Positions 15,739 to 24,295 of a DNA stretch of 64,000 bases are shown here, piece after piece (positions within the stretch are counted from its first letter, which is position 1; every line of letters starts with the position of its first letter). Below the pieces are notes generated by a model. That model made no database searches. It was not told where the DNA came from and saw only the letters and a program-made list of their open reading frames with translations. The stretch covers positions 558,001 to 622,000 of the forward strand of contig NC_021172.1 of assembly GCF_000230975.2 (NCBI RefSeq), written 5' to 3'. Origin of the DNA: Hyphomicrobium denitrificans 1NES1. Its GTDB lineage: Bacteria > Pseudomonadota > Alphaproteobacteria > Rhizobiales > Hyphomicrobiaceae. Both the position numbers and the translations under genes were made by a program.

Positions 15739-16287
15739 ATGGAGCGAAATACCGACGAAATCAGCTTGCCCGCATTTGTGCGACGGCTTCTGCCTGCAGC
15801 GATTGGTTTACCGCTCGGGCCGGTATTGACGCTGTCGCTCAGATCGTTCGCGCGTCGTCGGCCGGAGATATTCGAGCGGCTTGGCGCGTATTGCAGCGCC
15901 CGCTATCTGATCGATCCCACCGACCTTCCCTTTGCGTTCATCGTGGTTCCAAACGGCGTATCCGCAACAGTGCAGATCACAAGCGGAAGCAGCCCCGTAA
16001 TTTCCGATGTCGTTTTGCGTGGCCCGATCATGGCGCTGCTCGGCATCCTCGACGGCACCTTCGATGGCGATGCCTTGTTCTTTCATCGCACTATTTCAAT
16101 TACCGGCCGGACGGAGGCGATTGTCGCCTTGCGCAATGCCATTGAGGACGCGGAACTTCGACCATCGGATCTTCTTGGTCTAAAGGGGATGGCCGCTCAC
16201 GTCGCCAACAGCGCCATCCTCGGTGGTTTCGATGTCGCCCGGGGGGTCGCTATGAGCGCAGCGCACCACCAGAAGGAGCGGGCATGA
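15739..16287 (+). CDS. ubiT: Ubiquinone biosynthesis accessory protein UbiT (SCP2 domain)
   Basis: A 182-residue SCP2-type lipid-binding protein. UbiT, with UbiU and UbiV, is required for ubiquinone synthesis without oxygen and binds prenylated ring intermediates. The SCP2 core is visible as ITSGSSPVISDVVLRGPIMALLGILDGTFDGDALFFHRTISITGRTE and the order ubiT-ubiU-ubiV is diagnostic. The start chosen is ATG 15739 (MERNTDEIS), with GGAGA ten bases upstream; a TTG at 15718 would add seven residues. It overlaps ubiU by the ATGA sequence. Confidence 0.85.
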   Translation: MERNTDEISLPAFVRRLLPAAIGLPLGPVLTLSLRSFARRRPEIFERLGAYCSARYLIDPTDLPFAFIVVPNGVSATVQITSGSSPVISDVVLRGPIMALLGILDGTFDGDALFFHRTISITGRTEAIVALRNAIEDAELRPSDLLGLKGMAAHVANSAILGGFDVARGVAMSAAHHQKERA

Positions 16288-17285
16288 TCGGGAAAGGCCG
16301 TATGGAACTCGTCTGTCCGGCTGGGACGCCCGCAACGCTGCGCGCGGCGGTTCAGGCTGGTGCTGACGCCGTCTATTGCGGGTTCCGCGACGAGACGAAC
16401 GCCCGCAATTTTCCGGGTCTCAACTTTTCGCCGCAGGAGATGGCGGAGGGCATCCGCTTCGCCCATGATCACGGCAGCAAGGTACTGGTTGCCATCAATA
16501 CCTTCGCACGAGCTGATAATATTGATCCCTGGCGCAAGGCGGCGGACACCGCTGCTGCAAGTGGCGCCGACGCCATCATCGCTGCCGATATCGCCGTGCT
16601 CGACCATATGGCGACTAACCATCCCGGCACGCGCCTGCATCTTTCCGTTCAGGCGGCTGCGGCAACGCCGGAAGCTATCGGCTTTTATGCTGATTCATTC
16701 GGAGTACGCCGTGTTGTCCTGCCGCGCGTTCTTTCTGTTCAGGAGATCGCGGCGCTCAATCGGGCCATCACTGTCGAAACGGAGGCATTTGTATTCGGCG
16801 GGCTATGCGTGATGGTTGAGGGGCGCTGCCACCTTTCATCTTATGCTACGGGCAAGTCGCCGAACCTCAATGGCGTGTGCTCGCCGCCCGAGGCAGTCAA
16901 CTATGTTGAGGACGGAGCCGGTACGATGGCGCAGCTTGCCGGCTTCACCATCGACCGCTACGAAGCAGGTAAGTCGACTGGCTATCCCACACTCTGCAAG
17001 GGAAGGTTCAAAGCCGGCGGTAAGACGGGGTATCTGTTTGAGGATCCTGTCAGTCTCAATGCCGGCAGCATGATCGTGGCCTTCCGCGAGGCCGGCGTTA
17101 CGGCCTTGAAGATCGAGGGGCGCCAGCGGGGCAAGGGATACGTCACCGAAGTTGTGCGGGCCTTCAGGAAGGCGGTCGATGCCGTGGAACAAGGAGGCAC
17201 ACCTACGGAAATCGATAGCATTCTGGCCAGCATGTCGGAGGGCGGCCGGCAGACGACTGGCGCCTACCGCAAGACATGGAGATAG
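16284..17285 (+). CDS. ubiU: O2-independent ubiquinone hydroxylation protein UbiU (U32 family)
   Basis: A 333-residue peptidase-U32-like protein. UbiU and UbiV form a heterodimer, each carrying a [4Fe-4S] cluster, that hydroxylates the ubiquinone ring without O2, probably using prephenate. Four cysteines fit the cluster ligands: Cys175 and Cys182 in GGLCVMVEGRCHLSS, Cys199 in GVCSP and Cys238 in YPTLCKGR. The start overlaps the ubiT stop (ATGA). It is followed 4 bases later by ubiV. Confidence 0.92.
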   Translation: MIGKGRMELVCPAGTPATLRAAVQAGADAVYCGFRDETNARNFPGLNFSPQEMAEGIRFAHDHGSKVLVAINTFARADNIDPWRKAADTAAASGADAIIAADIAVLDHMATNHPGTRLHLSVQAAAATPEAIGFYADSFGVRRVVLPRVLSVQEIAALNRAITVETEAFVFGGLCVMVEGRCHLSSYATGKSPNLNGVCSPPEAVNYVEDGAGTMAQLAGFTIDRYEAGKSTGYPTLCKGRFKAGGKTGYLFEDPVSLNAGSMIVAFREAGVTALKIEGRQRGKGYVTEVVRAFRKAVDAVEQGGTPTEIDSILASMSEGGRQTTGAYRKTWR

Positions 17286-17289
17286 CGCC

Positions 17290-18189
17290 GTGCCGCCAAT
17301 TGCGTTGACTCTCGGGCCGGTGTTTTTCCATTGGCCGGCCGAACGGCTCAAGGATTTTTACTTCCGTATCGCTGACGAGGCTCCAGTCGACCGGGTCCAT
17401 CTCGGCGAGGTCGTTTGCGGCAAGCGCATGCCGTTCTCGGACCCGGTCTGGCCGGACCTGATCGAACGGCTGGAGCGGGCGGGAAAGGAAGTCGTTCTCT
17501 CGACGCTTGCCACGCCAATGACGGCGCGGGAGCGGCGATCGATCGAAGATCTATGTGGCGATAGCCGCCTGGTAGAGATCAACGATGTTACCGCGTTGCC
17601 GTCGCGAACGGGTAAGCCGTTCGTGTCCGGTCCGTTCGTCAACGTCTATAACGGTGCAACGGCGCAGTTCCTCATTCGGCGCGGTGCGCAGACAATCTGT
17701 CCGCCTGTCGAACTCTCGCTGGCTCACATCGCCGCCATCGCGCGGACCTGCCCCGACACGGAATTCGAGATCTTTGCCTTCGGCCGGCTCCCCTTAGCGC
17801 TTTCGGGTCGTTGCTATCATGCGCGGCTGCACGGATTGCATAAGGACTCTTGCCAGTTCACCTGCGAGCAGGATCCGGATGGTCTTGTCGTCGATACGCT
17901 TGACGACCAATCCTTTCTGGCCATGAACGGCGTGCAGACGATGTCCGCGCAGGTTCAGGCCGTTATGCTGCCACCGGCGGAGTTTGCCGCTCAGAGTGTA
18001 CGCCGGCTCCGGCTTTCTCCGCATACCTGCGACATGGTCCAAGTGGCACGGATCTACAGGTCGCTTCTAGAGGGGAATGAGGAGCCGGAACGTGCTCGCG
18101 TCCTGCTGTCGAACCTCGACCTGCCGGGCGCTCTGGTGGACGGCTATGCGCGCGGGCGTGCGGGAGCAGAACCGGTCGCATCGCCATGA
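17290..18189 (+). CDS. ubiV: O2-independent ubiquinone hydroxylation protein UbiV (U32 family)
   Basis: A 299-residue U32-family partner of UbiU. Candidate cluster cysteines are in GEVVCGKRMPF and in GRCYHARLHGLHKDSCQFTCEQD. The start is GTG 17290 (VPPIALTLGPVFFHWP), with GGAG just upstream, 4 bases after the ubiU stop. A longer in-frame version overlapping ubiU by 130 bases is not supported by the family. Confidence 0.9.
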   Translation: MPPIALTLGPVFFHWPAERLKDFYFRIADEAPVDRVHLGEVVCGKRMPFSDPVWPDLIERLERAGKEVVLSTLATPMTARERRSIEDLCGDSRLVEINDVTALPSRTGKPFVSGPFVNVYNGATAQFLIRRGAQTICPPVELSLAHIAAIARTCPDTEFEIFAFGRLPLALSGRCYHARLHGLHKDSCQFTCEQDPDGLVVDTLDDQSFLAMNGVQTMSAQVQAVMLPPAEFAAQSVRRLRLSPHTCDMVQVARIYRSLLEGNEEPERARVLLSNLDLPGALVDGYARGRAGAEPVASP

Positions 18190-18394
18190 ATGCTCAGATC
18201 GTTAGAATGGCGTGGCAAGATTTTCGCCTGCGCGCGGCCGCAAGAATATGGCCGATCAGAATAGAGAATAGTGTGGGCGTGGCGACGGCATCACCGATGC
18301 TTTTCCAACCGCCTTTTGGCTATGCGAGGCCTATGAATTCGAAATCACGTATTTCACGCTCGCCGTATCATCGGGATGTTTTCAGGAGATTGCG

Positions 18395-19558
18395 ATGAAG
18401 GCGGACTCGAACAAACGAGAGCAGGACTGGAACCCGCGATCCGATCTGGTTCTTTCCAACCAGATCAAGGCTTATGACACGATGCGCCGCCGCTGCCCGG
18501 TCGCATACAGCGACTATCTGGGTTGGTCGTTGTTCCGGCATGAGGACGTGGTGCGGGTCTTGAACGACCATCATACGTTCAGCAACGTTGTCTCCAGACA
18601 TCTGTCGGTGCCAAGCGGCATGGACCCGCCTCAGCATACCGCATACAGACGATTGATCGAGCGTCATTTCGAGCCCATGCGAGTCCAAGCCTTCGAACCG
18701 CGGTGCCGTGCGATCTCAGCGGATCTCGTGTCCCGCTTGGAACGGGATGCTGAGATTGATCTGGTGACGCAGCTTGCCCGGCTTTTCGCCGTGCGAATTC
18801 AGTGTGCATTCCTTGGCTGGCCGGAGGAGTTGCACGATCCGTTGCTTCGGTGGGTGCGCAAGAACCACGAGGCTACACTTGCCAGAAACGTCGAGGCCAT
18901 GGCGGCGGTCGCGCTCGAGTTCGATGGTTACATCAGCGAATTGCTCGATGCGCGGCGGCGAGCCGGCGCGGCTGCGCCGGACGACATCACTACGGATCTG
19001 CTCCGGGAAAAGATCGATGGGAGGCCATTGAGCCATGAGGAGATCGTGAGCATCCTGCGCAACTGGACTGTCGGTGAACTGGGCACCATCACCGCATGCG
19101 TCGGTATCTTGGCTCACTATCTAGCGGAACGCCCGCAGATCCAGCAGCAGCTGCGGCTGAATTTGCATCAGCTTCCGGCCGCCATCGATGAGATATTACG
19201 AATACATGCTCCACTCATCTCCAACCGGCGGGTAGCGATCAGCCCCATCGAAATAGGCGGACGCAAGATTGCGGCCGGCGAGCGCATTACGCTGATGTGG
19301 GCATCGGCAAATCGCGACGAAGCCGTCTTCGGCGATCCCGACGAATTTCGCCTCGATCGCGATCCTGCGCAAAATCTCCTTTATGGCCGTGGCATCCATG
19401 TCTGTCCGGGCGCGCTTCTCGCCCGGCTGGAATTGCGCGTCATCATGGAGGAGTTGCTGAAACAGACCCGGCAGATCGCGTTCGTGGCCGACCGGCCACC
19501 GACACTAGCAGTTTATCCAGCGGGCGGCTTTGCGACGCTGCCAATGCGAATATCGTAG
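18395..19558 (+). CDS. Cytochrome P450
   Basis: A 387-residue soluble bacterial P450. The heme-cysteine loop is YGRGIHVCPGALLARLE and the K-helix ExxR is EILR. The I-helix region reads NWTVGELGTITACVG and does not show the usual AGxD/ET oxygen-activation motif. The enzyme may therefore be an unusual monooxygenase or a P450 with non-oxygen chemistry. It lies 205 bases after ubiV and before a DNR/NnrR-like regulator, an odd place for an O2-dependent enzyme. The substrate is unknown. GGAG lies upstream of the ATG. Confidence 0.85.
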   Translation: MKADSNKREQDWNPRSDLVLSNQIKAYDTMRRRCPVAYSDYLGWSLFRHEDVVRVLNDHHTFSNVVSRHLSVPSGMDPPQHTAYRRLIERHFEPMRVQAFEPRCRAISADLVSRLERDAEIDLVTQLARLFAVRIQCAFLGWPEELHDPLLRWVRKNHEATLARNVEAMAAVALEFDGYISELLDARRRAGAAAPDDITTDLLREKIDGRPLSHEEIVSILRNWTVGELGTITACVGILAHYLAERPQIQQQLRLNLHQLPAAIDEILRIHAPLISNRRVAISPIEIGGRKIAAGERITLMWASANRDEAVFGDPDEFRLDRDPAQNLLYGRGIHVCPGALLARLELRVIMEELLKQTRQIAFVADRPPTLAVYPAGGFATLPMRIS

Positions 19559-19705
19559 TTTCGAGCCGAGATCGGACTTCCGATGCATCGTCATGGTCAT
19601 AACTTTTATTTTGGAGCCGAACCCTTAGGCCAAGCCGACCGTGTCGTTGCCACCATCGTTTTACGTCTCGGTCCACTATGAAGAACTCGGATTAGGTCGA
19701 TAGAC

Positions 19706-20404
19706 ATGGAACACAACGATTGGCGGACTATTCGCTCGACGCCTTTATTCAGTTCTCTGTCGCAGGACGTGACTGAGAGCATCGTCAGTAGCCAGGGCGT
19801 GCGCACGTACGAGAAGGGCACGTTGCTCTTTCAGCAGGACTCGCCCTCGGACTCATTCTTCGTAATTCTTGACGGCTGGGTGAAACTGTTCCGGATCACG
19901 CCGAATGGAACGGAAGCCATTGTCGGGGTGCTCCGGCGGGGAGAATCATTCGGTGAGGCAGCAATTTTTATGGGTCGTCAGTATCCCGTTGCCGCAGAAA
20001 TCGTGACGACGTCGCGACTTCTCAAGGTTGATGGCGAAAGTTTCCGGCGCCGTATCTGTGTTGAACCGGAGTTGGCGTTGGCGATCCTTGCGTCACTCTC
20101 GCAGCATTTGAAATTCTTGGTTGGGCATATTGAACAGATCAAGGTTCTCGATGCCTCTCAGCGGGTCGCGGACTTTCTCATCGGGCTCTGCAACCAGGCG
20201 CAAGGGTCGTCGGTGATAATCCTGCCGTACGAGAAAGCGCTGATTGCGAAGCGGCTTGGTATGACACCTGAAAGCCTATCCCGCGCATTGGCCAAACTTC
20301 GGCCGCTCGGTATCTCGGTGCACCAGGAAAATGTGACGATTGCGGATGTAGCAGTTCTTCGCAAGCATGTGGCGATGGGACGTAATAGTGCTGCGCACAC
20401 TTAA
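19706..20404 (+). CDS. Crp/Fnr family transcription regulator, DNR/NnrR-like
   Basis: A 232-residue regulator with an N-terminal cyclic-nucleotide-binding-type sensor domain (about residues 15-130) and a C-terminal winged helix. The recognition helix reads TPESLSRALAKL, where the E-x-x-S-R pattern is typical of proteins that read TTG-N8-CAA half sites. It lacks the N-terminal cysteine cluster of Fnr, so it is not an iron-sulfur oxygen sensor. A heme-based NO sensor like DNR/NnrR is more likely, which is inference. It is placed to control the nor, nir, nnrS and ubi units whose promoters carry matching palindromes. Confidence 0.8.
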   Translation: MEHNDWRTIRSTPLFSSLSQDVTESIVSSQGVRTYEKGTLLFQQDSPSDSFFVILDGWVKLFRITPNGTEAIVGVLRRGESFGEAAIFMGRQYPVAAEIVTTSRLLKVDGESFRRRICVEPELALAILASLSQHLKFLVGHIEQIKVLDASQRVADFLIGLCNQAQGSSVIILPYEKALIAKRLGMTPESLSRALAKLRPLGISVHQENVTIADVAVLRKHVAMGRNSAAHT

Positions 20405-20429
20405 CGATCATTCTTGAAAGGTCAGGCGG

Positions 20430-20996
20430 ATGCCCATCGATACACCCGTGCTTGCGGCCATCAGAGCAACCGCCGGTATACCCGTTGATACGGTCCTTGC
20501 TGAGACTGCCGCGGCCCTTCGCTCCTTGGGCATGAATGTTCGCGGAATTCTGCAGGAAGAGTACGGCGGCTCTGATGATATGAAGCCCGTCACGCGGTTG
20601 CGCGACGTTGCCGACGGCACACTGATCCAGATCTCGCAGGATCTGGGTCGCAACGCCCGTGGCTGCCGCCTCGATCCTGGGGCGCTGGCGGAGGCGGCGC
20701 GTCGACTCGAGAATATCGTCGCGGGTGGTGCGGACCTTCTCATCCTCAACCGCTTCGGTAGATCAGAGGCAGAAGGGACAGGTCTGCGCCCCATCATCGA
20801 AGGAGCGATTCTTGCCGGCATACCGGTTCTCATCGCTGTCCGCGACGAATATGCCGCCGCGTGGGACGCCTTTCATGCAGGAATGGCGGTATGGCTCCCG
20901 GCCGATACGAAGATGGTCCTTGACTGGTGTTGCACAAGCTTAGCGCAGCCACCTGCCGACTCCTCTCCGGTGGAGTCCGGACTGGCCATTCGGTGA
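20430..20996 (+). CDS. DUF2478 family protein
   Basis: A 188-residue protein of the DUF2478 family, recognisable by GADLLILNRFGRSEAEGTGLRP and GIPVLIAVRDEY. Family members are often encoded near molybdate or denitrification genes, and their fold resembles nucleotide-binding proteins, but no activity is established. It lies 25 bases after the Crp/Fnr-type regulator on the same strand, so the two are probably co-transcribed. AGGCGG precedes the ATG. Confidence 0.65.
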   Translation: MPIDTPVLAAIRATAGIPVDTVLAETAAALRSLGMNVRGILQEEYGGSDDMKPVTRLRDVADGTLIQISQDLGRNARGCRLDPGALAEAARRLENIVAGGADLLILNRFGRSEAEGTGLRPIIEGAILAGIPVLIAVRDEYAAAWDAFHAGMAVWLPADTKMVLDWCCTSLAQPPADSSPVESGLAIR

Positions 20997-21009
20997 TCGG
21001 TCTCGGGGG

Positions 21010-21402
21010 TCAGCCTGATTTACTGTTCACCGCCTGAGTAGTGAGAGTCTCTATCTCCCGGAGTACATCAGCGGCCTGGTCGGCCTGGTCGGCAATTTCA
21101 TCGAACAACAATGCCATCTCCTTAAAGACGGAGAGATCGCTCTCGTTTTCGGTGATTTCATCGATATCGGCGAGATACGAAAGCTGATCTGCGATGAGGT
21201 TTCTTCTATGCCGCGCCTCTCTCAATCCATTCCGTAACTGCCGCCGGTTCTCGAGAGCCGAGAATCTGTCGAGCGCTTGGTCCAGTTTTGTCCGGCACTC
21301 GCAGTCCAGTTCAGCGGACGACAGCACGCGATGCAGCCGTAACGAGAGATCGACATGGCGGGGAGATTTGACGGTCTTGGTCAATTTGCCATTCTCCTTC
21401 AT
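21010..21402 (-). CDS. Hypothetical helical protein
   Basis: I do not recognise this 130-residue protein. It is charged and looks almost entirely alpha-helical, with possible coiled-coil stretches (LDQALDRFSALENRRQ; ALLFDEIADQADQAADVL). There is no signal peptide and no metal motif. The start at ATG 21402 is a guess, since no strong ribosome binding site is visible; an upstream ATG at 21465 would add 21 residues. It lies between the DUF2478 gene (convergent) and the polyferredoxin gene (same strand). Confidence 0.4.
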   Translation of the reverse strand: MKENGKLTKTVKSPRHVDLSLRLHRVLSSAELDCECRTKLDQALDRFSALENRRQLRNGLREARHRRNLIADQLSYLADIDEITENESDLSVFKEMALLFDEIADQADQAADVLREIETLTTQAVNSKSG

Positions 21403-21553
21403 GGAAGTCGCATCCGCCGGCGTACGTGAAGCCGGAAGGCCATGAACGCGTGTTGAAAATAACATAAAACAAAGAAATCGGATTGTTTCAGCGCAAGCTC
21501 GATCGACCTTCTTCGGTAAGAGGACCGAGCTTGGCTACAATGTTTCGCCGGCG

Positions 21554-22978
21554 TTACCAAATCCAGAAGAGCAGCACCCAACCGGCATTGGCGGGTATCA
21601 TCGCTGTGCAAAATGCCACCAAGGAAAGAGCCCTACGCCCCGTGATTTCCGTGTAGAGGCGCGTGATTTTCCAGCAAAGCGTCGCGGCCCACAACGTCGC
21701 CAGTGCCAGCACGGCGACCCGCGCTTGGCCGACGAAGGGCAGCGTGATGCCATCGGAACGGAGTTGGCTCACGGTCAGAGCCGACAGGCCGAGGAAGACG
21801 CCGGCGCCGGCAAGGGGAATTAGCGCCTGGGCCATGTGGTGAAACCTAGCCAGACTCCAGCTACCCAAGCAACGTGTGGCTAGGCCCAGCATCAGCGTTA
21901 TGATTACGCCGCAGACGACCGCAGCCGCGAGCATATACGCAACCAGCAACATTCCGTCGAGCAATGTCAGCACGTCGTTCTTCAACGGGTAGTTAGTCAG
22001 CACCCACCAAGGCGCCGTCGTCTCCAACGGCCATGACATGCCCGTCGCAATTAAGTTTTGCGCCGCCCATTGCTTGGCGGCGATGAGCAACGGGCTGGAC
22101 GACCATTGGAATGCACCGATGACCAGACCGAGCAGGCCGAAGACGATAAGTACCGTCTCCCACGGCTTCGCCGTCTGCCCCGCGACATGCACGATCTCAT
22201 AGTTCGGCGAGCGGCGCGCCAGGCGGATGGCGCCACGAAAGCCGCTGCACCGGCCGCACATATGGCAGGCAGATGCGCCACGCATAGTCTTGAGCGGCAC
22301 GAGCGGAGCGCAATTCACCGGACCGGGTTTGGCGCCGGTCAATTGGGAATTTCTCCACTCTTCCGGATCGACGCGGAAGTGCAGGGGCGCGAGCTTCGCC
22401 AGTAGCGCGAATACGCCGCTGACCGGACACAAATAGCGGCACCATACGCGCTTGTTGCGGCCGTACAGATAGCCGACGACCGCGGCGGCAACTGTCGATC
22501 CGCCGAGAATCAGAAGGGTCGGGCGCGGATATTGATAGACACTCACCATTTGTCCGTAAGCCGTGGTGCTGGCAAAAGCGATTGTGGGCCAACCCGCCCA
22601 TGTCATCCAGCGCGGCGTCGCCCTGCCTCTGCCGATCGTGCTGGCGAATTCGGTAATGGTGCCCTCGGGACAGAGCAGGCCGCACCACATGCGCCCGACC
22701 AGCGCGGTGCCCAAAATCACGAACGGCCACCAGATGCCCCAGAAAATAAATTGAGCGAGGCGTGTAAAATCGGTCCATAGGTAGGCCGTATTGTCCGGCA
22801 ATGGCAGCAGCACGGGAACGATCAGGAGCACAGCGTAAACTGCGACTACCGTCCATTGAATTGCCCGGATTGTTCGCTGGTGGCGCTGGAGCCAATCTCC
22901 GATCCTGGCCCAGATATCGAACCGCTCCTCGACCAGAATTGACGGGTGCTTCCTATCCGGCAGGGTGCAGATCGTCAT
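21554..22978 (-). CDS. Membrane polyferredoxin of an iron uptake system (FtrD-like, NosR/NapH family)
   Basis: A 474-residue protein with about ten hydrophobic segments. Its cysteine motifs are of the membrane-ferredoxin type: WCGLLCPEG, WCRYLCPVSG and CHMCGRCSGFRG. In FtrABCD iron uptake, FtrD is thought to move electrons to support ferrous iron handling by the permease. Its downstream position after the cupredoxin and P19 genes on the same strand supports this reading over NapH or NosR. The permease FtrC (Ftr1 family), expected next to it, is missing. Confidence 0.72.
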   Translation of the reverse strand: MTICTLPDRKHPSILVEERFDIWARIGDWLQRHQRTIRAIQWTVVAVYAVLLIVPVLLPLPDNTAYLWTDFTRLAQFIFWGIWWPFVILGTALVGRMWCGLLCPEGTITEFASTIGRGRATPRWMTWAGWPTIAFASTTAYGQMVSVYQYPRPTLLILGGSTVAAAVVGYLYGRNKRVWCRYLCPVSGVFALLAKLAPLHFRVDPEEWRNSQLTGAKPGPVNCAPLVPLKTMRGASACHMCGRCSGFRGAIRLARRSPNYEIVHVAGQTAKPWETVLIVFGLLGLVIGAFQWSSSPLLIAAKQWAAQNLIATGMSWPLETTAPWWVLTNYPLKNDVLTLLDGMLLVAYMLAAAVVCGVIITLMLGLATRCLGSWSLARFHHMAQALIPLAGAGVFLGLSALTVSQLRSDGITLPFVGQARVAVLALATLWAATLCWKITRLYTEITGRRALSLVAFCTAMIPANAGWVLLFWIW

Positions 22979-23081
22979 TGTGTGTCCTCAGCTGCGCGCG
23001 TGCGCGCCAGAGGATGTTGTGCGCTCGCCGTGCCCGTTGTCGGCTTGCGGGGAGCGCAGCGATTAGTGCCCAAGCGCGGCA

Positions 23082-23435
23082 TCACTGGTTGGATGGTTCC
23101 CGAGCGATGAGTGTGGCGGGCGGAGTGTCCGGATGGAAATCGTCGAAAAAGCGATATTCGCCAGGATCAAGCCGACGAATGACGATGAACGATGTCGTGC
23201 CGGCCCCCAGAACTTTCTCTCTGCGCAACTCCGTGCTCTCGAATTCTACCGGGCTCGTGCCCTCATTGTGCAGAATTAGTTTAAAGCGGCGGTTAGCCGG
23301 CACCTCCACGCTTGGCGGTTCGATTTTGCCATCCGCAAACTTGATGACGAAGACCGGGTCGTCGTCTGCGAACGACGACACGGCCGAAAAGAGTACGACA
23401 AACAGAAAAGATGTCAGCCGGACCGGAAACGACAT
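23082..23435 (-). CDS. Periplasmic cupredoxin-like protein (FtrB-like)
   Basis: A 117-residue protein with an N-terminal signal peptide (MSFPVRLTSFLFVVLFSAVSS) and a cupredoxin-like domain around RRFKLILHNEGTSPVEFES and FHPDTPPATLIA. It has no cysteine in the domain, so it is not a classical type 1 copper protein. This domain type accompanies P19-type iron transport proteins as FtrB. The start is ATG 23435. It lies between the P19 gene and the polyferredoxin gene on the same strand. Confidence 0.7.
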   Translation of the reverse strand: MSFPVRLTSFLFVVLFSAVSSFADDDPVFVIKFADGKIEPPSVEVPANRRFKLILHNEGTSPVEFESTELRREKVLGAGTTSFIVIRRLDPGEYRFFDDFHPDTPPATLIAREPSNQ

Positions 23436-23530
23436 GCTGCTACAGGCCTCATATACTGATCGCTCATCGCGTCGTCGAACCTCAGTTCCGGACGCAGTAG
23501 ACGGGATCGCCAGTCTGGCTGACGTTCTAC

Positions 23531-24073
23531 TTAATAAGCTCCCTTTTTGCCGGTTCCGGCGTATGTGAACTCGTAGTCGACACTGAAGGGCGCCGCCCAT
23601 GGACCGACCCCGGTTTCCTTATCGACATGGCGCCCGAAATGATCGGCGCTTGCGGAACCTAGCGACGTTATCTTGAAGGTCAGTTTGTATTTGCCTACGC
23701 CCATCATCTTGACGTTGTCGCCGTAATGCGGGCCGTCGCTCGCCACCATCGGCATGAAGACCCCGGCAGTGCGCTCGCCGCCATCGAGTTTCACGAGCGT
23801 ATATTCGATCTTGAGATTCGGTATCCAATCCCCTTCAGCGAAGCCGTTTGCGTTGTTCGCGATAGCATGAATATCCGCTTCCAGGTGAATGTCGGAGTCG
23901 GCGGCTGGGCGCATAATGTGCTCCGGCTCCATCTCGATCGGCTGAAGATAGACGGCGGCGACCTCCATACCGTTCAACTTATGGGGAGCACCTATCGGGT
24001 ATTCCGCGGCAAATGCTGAGGTGCTCAAACCCAGCAACGCGATTGTGAGGGTGAGGATCGAACGTCGTGCCAT
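23531..24073 (-). CDS. Periplasmic iron-binding protein of the P19/Tp34 family (FtrA-like)
   Basis: A 180-residue protein with a signal peptide (MARRSILTLTIALLGLSTSAFA). It has the P19 hallmarks: the metal-site region KLNGMEVAAVYLQPIEMEP, then LEADIHAIANNANGFAEGDWIP, and DGPHYGDNVKMMG. P19-type proteins bind copper and iron in the periplasm and pass iron to an Ftr1 permease. The start is ATG 24073. It is the first gene of a three-gene minus-strand group, with a Crp/Fnr-type palindrome about 115 bases upstream. Confidence 0.82.
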   Translation of the reverse strand: MARRSILTLTIALLGLSTSAFAAEYPIGAPHKLNGMEVAAVYLQPIEMEPEHIMRPAADSDIHLEADIHAIANNANGFAEGDWIPNLKIEYTLVKLDGGERTAGVFMPMVASDGPHYGDNVKMMGVGKYKLTFKITSLGSASADHFGRHVDKETGVGPWAAPFSVDYEFTYAGTGKKGAY

Positions 24074-24186
24074 TTTGGCTCCAATCTTGTCTGCGGTCAC
24101 ACTGAATAGGGTGCCAATCCTCGACCTGTGGCTAGGGGATGGTCCGGTATTCATTACTAATCTAGTAAAGTTATTTTTCATCCTCC

Positions 24187-24200
24187 TTGACATAAAGCAA
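24187..24200. promoter_or_regulatory. Crp/Fnr-type palindrome upstream of the P19 gene
   Basis: TTGACATAAAGCAA fits TTG-N8-CAA, with C and G flanks extending the arms to CTTG/CAAG. It is 114 bases upstream of the P19 start codon and downstream of hemN, so it can only serve the P19 group. Confidence 0.4.
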
Positions 24201-24295
24201 GTGCCACCGGTTTCTGCCTTCTGCAGGCGCGCCGCTTTAAGACGTTGTTTTTCGATGCGACATTGCCTCTACAGACAGCGAAGCGTCCGTTATCG

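Noticed and set aside
17152-17289. N-terminal extension of UbiV overlapping ubiU
   Set aside because: The extension has no similarity to UbiV; a GTG with a ribosome site at 17290 gives the family N-terminus.
18395-19558. P450 as a P450nor-type nitric oxide reductase
   Set aside because: The location is suggestive, but nothing in the sequence I can see is specific for the fungal P450nor family; left as an unassigned P450.
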